DNA from: Nitrospirae bacterium CG1_02_44_142 | Lineage (GTDB): Bacteria; Nitrospirota; Thermodesulfovibrionia; Thermodesulfovibrionales; UBA1546 | DNA: 35,111 nt | Assembly (NCBI GenBank): GCA_001871685.1 | Contig: MNVK01000010.1 | Span: 1 to 35,111, forward strand | Reading direction: 5' to 3' | In this document: positions 29,112 through 35,111 of the stretch, piece after piece | Layout: each line of letters opens with the position of its first letter | Numbering within the stretch: the first letter of the stretch is position 1 | Translations under genes and position numbers: made by a program | Notes under the pieces: generated by a model | Database searches by the model: none | What the model was told of the DNA's origin: nothing | The model's input: only the letters and a program-made list of their open reading frames with translations

Positions 29112-31829
29112 ATGAAAATACATAATCTCACAAGAGAAGAAGTCTTACGCACACTTGTTACGTCAGAGGACGGGCTTTCAGAAGAGGAGGCTAAAAGGCG
29201 GCTTTCCGAATTCGGCTTTAACGAGATAAAAGAGGCAAAGAAAAAACCTCTCTATATCAAATTCTTTAAACAGTTCACTCATTTTTTAGCGCTGCTCCTC
29301 TGGGCCGCAGCCTTCATGTCATTTTTGTCTGAATACCTCCATCCGGGCGAGGGCATGCTCACCCTCGGCATAGCGATAATAGCCGTCATATTCATTAATG
29401 CAGGGTTCACCTTTATTCAGGAATACCGCGCTGAAAAGGCGCTTGAAGAATTAAAAAAACTACTTCCATTTTATGTGAAGGTTTTAAGAGACGGGAAAGA
29501 AAAAGAAATCTATGCGCGTGATGTGGTCCACGGCGACGTCATCCTGCTTTCAGAGGGCGATAAAGTCCCTGCCGATGCAAGACTAATAGAAACTTCAGGG
29601 TTGAGGGTGAACAACGCGCCTCTTACGGGTGAGTCAGAACCGATGCTGAGAAGGCATGAGGCATATGAGGGAGAGTTTATTGAGAGCCATAATATTGTCT
29701 TTGCAGGCACGGCAGTTGTGAGCGGTTCAGGAAGGGCGGTCTCATTTGCAACGGGAATGCAGACAGAGTTCGGGCGCATAGCGCACCTGACAGGCGCTGT
29801 AGAGGCAGGCCTCAGCCCTCTTCAAAAAGAAATTGTTAAGGCTACAAGAGTCATTGCCGTAATAGCTGCTGTGGTTGGCGTATTCTTTTTTTCCCTGGGT
29901 TTTTTAATAGGAAGTAATTTTTGGGACAACTTTATATTTGCCATCGGGATAACAGTGGCGCTTATCCCTGAAGGGATGCTTCCTACTGTAACGCTTGCCC
30001 TTGCCATGGGAAGCCAGAGGATGGCGAAGAGAAAGGCATTAATTAAAACCCTGACTTCTGTTGAAACGCTCGGCTCTGTAACCGTGATATGCACAGATAA
30101 GACAGGAACACTTACTCAGAACAAGATGACCGCAACAAAGGTATGGACTATTGATGATGAAGAAGAAGCGCGAGAGAGTTTGCTGAAAACAGCTTGCCTC
30201 TGCAACAACGCGCGGTTTATTGAAGGACAATACAGGGGGGATCCAACAGAAGCGGCGCTGCTTAAGGCTGCAAGGGAAACAATAGGAGATTTTAAAGGTG
30301 AACGCATAGCGGAGATACCTTTTGACTCCGACAGAAAGATGATGACCACAGTATACAAGATGCAGGATTCAGGATTCAGGATTCAGGATGAAAAAAATCG
30401 TGCATCAGGCATCATGCATCGTGTATCCTTTGTTTCCTTCACAAAAGGCGCTATGGAAAGTGTCCTTCCCTTATGCAGCCATTTGCTGATTGATGGCAAA
30501 GAAGCGCTGCTGGATGAAAAGATAAGGAAAAGAATCAACGATGAATATCATGCCATGATGGATAAGGGGCTGAGGGTGCTTGCCTTTGCATACAAAGAGC
30601 TCAAGGAAAATTCAAAATTTAAAATTCAAAATTTAAAACTGGAAAGTGAAAAGTTAGAGAACTCCGAACTTGAAAGTGATATGGTCTTTGCGGGATTAGC
30701 AGGGCTTGAAGACCCTCCAAGGCCGGAGGCGCCGGAGGCAATCAGAAAATGTCACGAAGCCGGGATAAAGGTAATAATGATAACGGGAGACGCAAGCAGG
30801 ACTGCGGTTGCAATTGCAAGGGAAATAGGGCTTGTTAAAGGGAACCCTGTTGTTATTGAAGGGCCTGAGTTTATCCGGATGAGCGATAAGGAATTGAGGG
30901 GAAAACTTTCAGAGAAAGAGGTTATATTTGCCCGGATGACGCCCAAGCACAAGATGAGGGTTGTATCAATATTGAAAGAAGAAGGCGAGGTTGTGGCTGT
31001 GACGGGAGACGGCGTTAATGATGCCCCTGCGCTTAAAATGGCTGATATCGGGATAGCTATGGGAATATCCGGAACCAGTGTCGCAAAAGAGGCGTCTGAT
31101 ATGGTTCTGCTTGATGACAATTTTGCGACTATTGTCAATGCAGTTGAAGAAGGAAGAACAGTATATGAGAATATCAAGAAGTTCATAACGTATATCTTTG
31201 CATCCAATATTCCGGAGGCCGTGCCTTATCTTGCATATATCCTTTTTAAAATACCGCTGCCGCTTACGATAATGCAGATACTTGCAGTGGACCTCGGCAC
31301 AGACATGCTCCCCGCCCTGGCGCTCGGCGCAGAAAGACCGATGCCGGGGATAATGAAACAGCCGCCGAGAAAATTACAGGAAAGACTGCTGAATTTTTCT
31401 TTAATCAGCCGGGCATATCTCTTCCTCGGCCCTATTGAGGCTGCCGCATGTATGTTCGGATATTTCTATGTGATGGTCAATGGAGGCTGGAGATGGGGCG
31501 AGATGCTTTCGCCAAACAATATCCTTTACATGCAGGCGACAACAGCCTGCCTTACTGCAATAATAATCACCCAGATAGGGAATGTCTTTGCATGCCGCTC
31601 ACTGAAGGAATCCGTATTCAGCATAGGATTCTTTACAAACAGGCTGATATTTTTAGGCATTGCCGTAGAGCTTCTGCTCCAATTATTGATTGTCTATCAT
31701 CCGTGGGGGAATAAGATATTCGGCACATATCCCATATCTCTCAGCGCATGGCTTGTCCTGATTCCCTTTGCAGTTTTCCTGCTGTTTGCTGATGAAGTGA
31801 GAAAGCGGATAAGGGTTTTGTCTCCTTGA
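29112..31829 (+). CDS. P-type cation-transporting ATPase (P2C, Na/K-ATPase-like)
   Basis: A 905-residue P2 ATPase. Actuator motif LTGES, PEGMLPTVTLALA in membrane helix 4, phosphorylation site ICTDKTGTLTQNKM (Asp329), nucleotide-binding FTKGA, DPPR, and hinge TGDGVNDAPALK (Asp633) are intact. The C-terminal block NIPEAVPYLAYILFKIPLPLTIMQILAVDLGTDMLPALAL resembles animal Na/K-ATPase more than SERCA, hence P2C-like; actual ions (Na, K or Ca) are not certain. Two non-family insertions lie in the cytoplasmic loop: about residues 418-439 from CAGGATT heptads, and about 497-520 from a 14-bp duplication rich in Lys/Glu/Ser. Weak Shine-Dalgarno. Confidence 0.92.
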   Translation: MKIHNLTREEVLRTLVTSEDGLSEEEAKRRLSEFGFNEIKEAKKKPLYIKFFKQFTHFLALLLWAAAFMSFLSEYLHPGEGMLTLGIAIIAVIFINAGFTFIQEYRAEKALEELKKLLPFYVKVLRDGKEKEIYARDVVHGDVILLSEGDKVPADARLIETSGLRVNNAPLTGESEPMLRRHEAYEGEFIESHNIVFAGTAVVSGSGRAVSFATGMQTEFGRIAHLTGAVEAGLSPLQKEIVKATRVIAVIAAVVGVFFFSLGFLIGSNFWDNFIFAIGITVALIPEGMLPTVTLALAMGSQRMAKRKALIKTLTSVETLGSVTVICTDKTGTLTQNKMTATKVWTIDDEEEARESLLKTACLCNNARFIEGQYRGDPTEAALLKAARETIGDFKGERIAEIPFDSDRKMMTTVYKMQDSGFRIQDEKNRASGIMHRVSFVSFTKGAMESVLPLCSHLLIDGKEALLDEKIRKRINDEYHAMMDKGLRVLAFAYKELKENSKFKIQNLKLESEKLENSELESDMVFAGLAGLEDPPRPEAPEAIRKCHEAGIKVIMITGDASRTAVAIAREIGLVKGNPVVIEGPEFIRMSDKELRGKLSEKEVIFARMTPKHKMRVVSILKEEGEVVAVTGDGVNDAPALKMADIGIAMGISGTSVAKEASDMVLLDDNFATIVNAVEEGRTVYENIKKFITYIFASNIPEAVPYLAYILFKIPLPLTIMQILAVDLGTDMLPALALGAERPMPGIMKQPPRKLQERLLNFSLISRAYLFLGPIEAAACMFGYFYVMVNGGWRWGEMLSPNNILYMQATTACLTAIIITQIGNVFACRSLKESVFSIGFFTNRLIFLGIAVELLLQLLIVYHPWGNKIFGTYPISLSAWLVLIPFAVFLLFADEVRKRIRVLSP
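30363..30390. repeat. Heptanucleotide repeat (4 copies) inside the ATPase gene
   Basis: CAGGATT three times, then CAGGATG, encoding QDSGFRIQD in frame, followed by GCATCA-type repeats to about 30427. It is inserted between VYK and the SFTKGA nucleotide-binding strand. Confidence 0.92.
30611..30638. repeat. 14-bp tandem duplication inside the ATPase gene
   Basis: TTCAAAATTTAAAA twice, encoding part of NSKFKIQNLK. It is followed by degenerate AAAGTGAAAAGTT-type sequence to about 30680, just before DMVFAGLAGLEDPPR. Confidence 0.88.
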
Positions 31830-31855
31830 CTTGACTGAGAGGCAATCATTATACT
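31826..31855 (+). promoter_or_regulatory. Promoter of lysS
   Basis: TTGACT (31826-31831), 18 bp, TATACT (31850-31855). The -35 overlaps the ATPase stop codon, so lysS can be transcribed on its own. Confidence 0.6.
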
Positions 31856-31886
31856 TTTAACTTGCACATAAAATTTTACAGGGGAA

Positions 31887-33365
31887 ATGATGGAAGAAAT
31901 TAACGAGTTAATAGAACAGCGGATTAAAAAACTTGACGAGCTCAAGGCGTTAGGCGTAGAGCCTTTCGGCGGCAGTTTTGACATAAAGGACTACGCTGAA
32001 GATTTAATTAATAAACACGGTTCTACAGCCAAAGAGGAACTGGAGGCGTCCCCTGTTCAGTGCGTAATAGCCGGAAGAATAATCATGATGCGGGATTTCG
32101 GGAAGGCTGCATTTGCGCATGTGCAGGATTCAACCGCAAAAATTCAAATTTATTTCAGAAAAGATATTCTGAATGAAAAATACAGCGTGGTTAAAAAACT
32201 GGATATCGGCGACATTATCGGCATAAGCGGAAAGCTCTTCAGGACCAGGACAAATGAACTTACAATAGAGGTTGATGACTTCACATTTCTCACAAAATCA
32301 CTGCGGCCACTGCCTGAGAAGTGGCACGGCCTTAAAGACATAGAAACGCGGTACAGGCAGAGGTATGTGGACCTTATTGTCAATCCGGAAGTTAAAGAAA
32401 CATTCAAGAAAAGAAGCACGATTATAAAGGCCGTGAGGGATTTTCTGGAGACAAAGGGTTTTATTGAAGTAGAGACGCCTATGATGCACCAGATACCGGG
32501 AGGCGCGGCTGCAAGGCCTTTTAAGACCCATCACAATGCCCTGGATATAGAACTATATCTCCGGATTGCCCCTGAGCTTTACCTTAAGAGACTCCTTGTG
32601 GGAGGGTATGAAAAAGTTTATGAACTCAACAAAAATTTCAGGAATGAAGGCATCTCAACGAAACATAACCCTGAGTTTTCAATGCTTGAGTTTTATATTG
32701 CATACAAAGACTACAATTATCTCATGTCTCTGACAGAAGAGCTTATCTCTTATGCGGCAGAAAAGACTCTTGGAACTTTGAAAGTTTCATTTGGAGACGA
32801 AGATATAGATTTTACGCCACCATGGGACAGGATGCCTTTTCTTGATTCTCTGACTCAGAAGGGCGTGCCCGCAGATATTATGAACGATATTGACAAGGCG
32901 GCGGCCTGGGCCAAGGCGAATAAGATTGGAATAGACAAGGGCGCCTCGCTCGGGAAGGTTCTTGATGAGATTTTCAAAGAAAAGGTTGAGCCGTATCTCA
33001 TACAGCCGACATTCATAATTGATTATCCTGTTGAACTCTCGCCGCTTGCTAAGAGGAAGAAAGACAGCCCGGGGCTTGTAGAGAGGTTTGAACTCTTTGT
33101 TTCAGGGAGGGAGATAGCCAACGCATTCTCGGAACTCAACGACCCGATGGACCAGCGGGAGAGATTTCAGAGGCAGGTGGAGGCAAAGGAAAAGGGAGAC
33201 GAGGAGACCATGTGGATGGACGAGGATTTTATCCGCGCCCTTGAACACGGGATGCCCCCTGCGGCAGGCGAGGGCATAGGAATTGACAGGCTCGTTATGC
33301 TTCTTACAAATTCACAGTCCATAAGGGATGTAATCCTTTTCCCTCAGTTAAAGCCGGAGGCATGA
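31887..33365 (+). CDS. lysS: Lysyl-tRNA synthetase, class II
   Basis: A 492-residue protein. An N-terminal OB-fold anticodon domain (VIAGRIIMMRDFGKAAFAHVQD) is followed by the class II core: motif 1 region VRDFLETKGFIEVETPMM, motif 2 NKNFRNEGISTKHNPEFSMLEFY, and motif 3 GEGIGIDRLVMLLT near the C-terminus. It charges tRNA-Lys. Two ATGs are adjacent; the second (31890) is better spaced from AGGGGA. Length and motif order are normal and no repeat insertion is seen, unlike metG. Confidence 0.97.
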   Translation: MMEEINELIEQRIKKLDELKALGVEPFGGSFDIKDYAEDLINKHGSTAKEELEASPVQCVIAGRIIMMRDFGKAAFAHVQDSTAKIQIYFRKDILNEKYSVVKKLDIGDIIGISGKLFRTRTNELTIEVDDFTFLTKSLRPLPEKWHGLKDIETRYRQRYVDLIVNPEVKETFKKRSTIIKAVRDFLETKGFIEVETPMMHQIPGGAAARPFKTHHNALDIELYLRIAPELYLKRLLVGGYEKVYELNKNFRNEGISTKHNPEFSMLEFYIAYKDYNYLMSLTEELISYAAEKTLGTLKVSFGDEDIDFTPPWDRMPFLDSLTQKGVPADIMNDIDKAAAWAKANKIGIDKGASLGKVLDEIFKEKVEPYLIQPTFIIDYPVELSPLAKRKKDSPGLVERFELFVSGREIANAFSELNDPMDQRERFQRQVEAKEKGDEETMWMDEDFIRALEHGMPPAAGEGIGIDRLVMLLTNSQSIRDVILFPQLKPEA

Positions 33366-33383
33366 GTAATCTGCCTGAAGTAA

Positions 33384-33392
33384 TGTTATAAT
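33384..33392 (+). promoter_or_regulatory. Extended -10 promoter of the thioredoxin-like gene
   Basis: TGTTATAAT (TGn plus perfect -10) ends 9 nt before the ATG at 33402. No Shine-Dalgarno lies between them. Confidence 0.55.
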
Positions 33393-33401
33393 AGCGTAAC
33401 G

Positions 33402-33860
33402 ATGAAAGCGAAAATACTTATAACCATTTTCCTAATCCTGTCTGTCAATGCCTGGGCGCAGGAGAGATACGCGGAGAAGGTGAAGTGGCTCCATCTCAAA
33501 GAAGGAATTGAGAAGGCGAGGATTGAGAAAAAGCCTATGCTTGTTGATTTTGCTGTCCCAAAGGGATGCCCGAGATGCGATTTCCTCCAGAAAAATGTTT
33601 ACAGCAAGGATGAGATTGTCAGAAAGATAAATTCCGATTTTGTTCCGATTTTCATAGACCTTTCCGGAAAGTTAACGCCGGAGGAAAGTGCTCTCGGAGA
33701 AAAATACGATTTCAAGAACGACTGTCTGCTGCTTTTCCTGAATTACAACGGCAAGGTGATAAAAGACCCTGAGGCAGGGCAGATGTGTTTTGCAGATAAG
33801 ATTGAGCCTGATGTGTTCATAAAGTATCTTGACAGCGTAAAAAGCAAAGCAGTTAAATAA
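33402..33860 (+). CDS. Secreted thioredoxin-like protein with CPRC motif
   Basis: A 152-residue protein. The signal peptide MKAKILITIFLILSVNAWA precedes a thioredoxin-fold domain: KKPMLVDFAVPKGCPRCDFLQ with the redox pair C56/C59, FVPIFIDLSG, and LLLFLNYNGKVI. The CPRC spacing suits a disulfide reductase or oxidase acting outside the cytoplasm; which partner it serves is unknown. Two further cysteines (in NDCLLL and QMCFADK) are present. An extended -10 ends 9 nt before the ATG, so the mRNA has almost no leader. Confidence 0.82.
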   Translation: MKAKILITIFLILSVNAWAQERYAEKVKWLHLKEGIEKARIEKKPMLVDFAVPKGCPRCDFLQKNVYSKDEIVRKINSDFVPIFIDLSGKLTPEESALGEKYDFKNDCLLLFLNYNGKVIKDPEAGQMCFADKIEPDVFIKYLDSVKSKAVK

Positions 33861-33920
33861 CTCAGGAATTAAATAACTCCTCTATCTTCTTCCCTCATGC
33901 TGTCACTTAGTCCTTTTTTG

Positions 33921-33960
33921 TCATTGCGAGTCCCGAGCGGCTCGGGACGAAGCAATCTCG
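33921..33960. repeat. TCATTGCGAG-type palindromic repeat
   Basis: TCATTGCGAG is followed by the hairpin TCCCGAGC-G-GCTCGGGA (33931-33947) and CGAAGCAATCTCG. The outer ATTGC/GCAAT pair closes a larger stem. Same family as the element at 26364-26482. The rest of the 33861-34094 gap holds only the promoter and hairpin listed next. Confidence 0.8.
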
Positions 33961-34020
33961 CTTTTGTCCGTTACGGCAAACTCAGGATGGTAATTTTCAC
34001 CTCCCTTCTTAAAAACCTTG

Positions 34021-34076
34021 TGGTATAATGGGACAAGTTAAACAGTATTTTTCAATCCCCTCTTTTTAAAGAGGGG
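34021..34076 (+). promoter_or_regulatory. Extended -10 promoter and leader hairpin of the TPR gene
   Basis: TGGTATAAT (34021-34029) is an extended -10. Downstream, CCCCTCTTT (34057-34065) and AAAGAGGGG (34068-34076) form a 9-bp hairpin in the leader. GGGGAG then precedes the ATG at 34095 by about 10 nt. The hairpin could affect translation, or simply be another repeat copy. Confidence 0.45.
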
Positions 34077-34094
34077 TGAGGGGAGATTACTAAA

Positions 34095-35111
34095 ATGAAA
34101 CAATTTATTAAGTTCCTTTCTATCGCAGTTATTGCCTTCCTATTTTTAACAGCCACGGCTTTTGCAGAAAAGGTCACATTCGTTAAGGAATACGATTACA
34201 ATGCAAGTGATTTAGACAGCAAGGTGTCCAGCCGGGCCATTGCATTAGAGCAGGTCAAACGACTCCTTCTCGAAGAACTGGGTACATATCTTATAAGTGA
34301 AACAGAGGTTAAAAACTTCAGATTAACAAAAGACCAGATTACTACTTATTCAGCAGGTGTTGTCAGCGCAGAGGTTGTTGATGAAAAATGGGACGGCAAG
34401 ACCTATTACCTCAAGGCAAAGGTCGCAGCAGACCCTGTGGAAGTGGCTAAATCTCTGCAAAACATTGCTAATGACAAGCAGAAGTCAAAGGACTTAGAGG
34501 ACATAAGAAAAAAAGCAACAAAGTTTTCAAAGGAAATTGAGAGATTAAAAAAAGAACTGGAAATAGCAAAGGCGGATACCAAGAAGCCGGAACAAAAAGC
34601 AGACGCAAAGAAGGACGAAGGCAAAGTTTATACTAATCAGGATTTGATTAAGCAATATAATCAGGCTGTAAAAGGATTAAGTGCGACGACAGAAACTCTT
34701 CATGATATGTTTATAAAGAGGGTAACTGCATGGGATTGGTTTGATAAGGGCAATGCTTTTTTAGAATCAAGGAATTACAACGATGCCATAAATGCCTATA
34801 ACAAGGCAATTCAATTAAATCCTAATAACGATGTGGCTTACCTCAAGCGTGGGGTTGCTCACTTTAACTTGGGCAACTATCAGCAGGCAATAAATGACTA
34901 TAACATGGCAATAAATGACTATAACATGGCAATTCAACTAAACCCTCAATATGCAGATACTTACAACGGTCGTGGGGTTGCTTACGGTAAATTAGGTAAC
35001 TCTCAGAAGGCTATAAATGACTTTAACAAGGCAATTGAATTAAACCCTCAATATGCAGAGGCATACAGCAATCGTGCAGTTGTTTACTTTAAGTTGGGGG
35101 ATGAACATAAA
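34095..35111 (+). CDS. Exported TPR-repeat protein, C-terminus outside window
   Basis: The first 339 codons are present and the frame is open to the window end. The signal peptide MKQFIKFLSIAVIAFLFLTATAFA is followed by an uncharacterised alpha/beta domain (about residues 25-115, LPP20/FlgT-like in feel only), a charged coiled-coil (LEDIRKKATKFSKEIERLKK), then TPR units with the NPxxxxAYxxRGxAYxxLGNYQxAIxDYNxAIxLNP pattern from about residue 212. One TPR carries a perfect 21-bp tandem duplication (AINDYNM twice) that adds 7 residues. TPRs serve protein-protein contacts; the role here is unknown, and probably periplasmic. Confidence 0.82.
   Translation, partial: MKQFIKFLSIAVIAFLFLTATAFAEKVTFVKEYDYNASDLDSKVSSRAIALEQVKRLLLEELGTYLISETEVKNFRLTKDQITTYSAGVVSAEVVDEKWDGKTYYLKAKVAADPVEVAKSLQNIANDKQKSKDLEDIRKKATKFSKEIERLKKELEIAKADTKKPEQKADAKKDEGKVYTNQDLIKQYNQAVKGLSATTETLHDMFIKRVTAWDWFDKGNAFLESRNYNDAINAYNKAIQLNPNNDVAYLKRGVAHFNLGNYQQAINDYNMAINDYNMAIQLNPQYADTYNGRGVAYGKLGNSQKAINDFNKAIELNPQYAEAYSNRAVVYFKLGDEHK
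34887..34928. repeat. Perfect 21-bp tandem duplication in the TPR gene
   Basis: Two identical 21-bp units (34887-34907 and 34908-34928), each encoding AINDYNM in frame. With no mismatch between copies it looks recent or polymorphic. Confidence 0.92.

Overview
The window looks like a chromosomal segment of an anaerobic, sulfur-metabolising, moderately AT-rich bacterium, most likely Nitrospirota (Thermodesulfovibrionia-like). That assignment is an inference from a DsrE/F/H-TusA operon, a selenocysteine tRNA, the ricT-metG-mtaD gene order and the style of the interspersed repeats; no rRNA or marker phylogeny is available here.

Region 1 (1-7525) is an accessory island next to the start of mnmG. 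Reading leftward it holds: a mazEF toxin-antitoxin pair followed by a tiny ORF and a two-helix membrane protein; a two-gene unit of a four-helix membrane protein and a ComEC-like metallo-beta-lactamase protein with its own promoter; and an operon of an HNH nuclease with two DNA methyltransferases, probably a restriction-modification (R-M) system for an asymmetric site. Region 2 (7553-10024, + strand) holds a YacP-like nuclease with an apparent AUU start, a PAP2 phosphatase, recR and a lipoprotein.

Region 3 (10044-17984, - strand) is a housekeeping operon: an active and an inactive M16 peptidase, holB, ricT, metG, mtaD. Region 4 (18028-20990) is a second defence insert: an orphan VapB antitoxin, a methyltransferase with an N-terminal MerR-like helix-turn-helix, and, convergent to it, an MvaI/BcnI-type endonuclease behind an XRE controller with palindromic operators.

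Region 5 (21062-26602) carries polX, tRNA-Leu(CAG), an alpha/beta hydrolase, tRNA-Sec(UCA) and uvrB. Region 6 (26603-27952) is the four-gene sulfur-relay operon dsrH/tusB-dsrE/tusD-dsrF/tusC-tusA, with a strong promoter and a textbook terminator. Region 7 (28096-35111) has a tandem universal stress protein, a P2C-like cation ATPase, lysS, a secreted thioredoxin-like protein and a TPR protein cut by the window end.

Two genome-wide themes stand out. First, conserved genes are invaded in frame by short repeats: heptanucleotide arrays (often four copies) and small palindromes lie inside holB, metG, both M16 genes and the ATPase. They even supply the start codon of mtaD, the stop codon of holB and most of a signal-peptide region. 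Second, at least six genes have a -10 box only 5-9 nt before the start codon and no Shine-Dalgarno sequence, which suggests that leaderless mRNAs are common in this organism.
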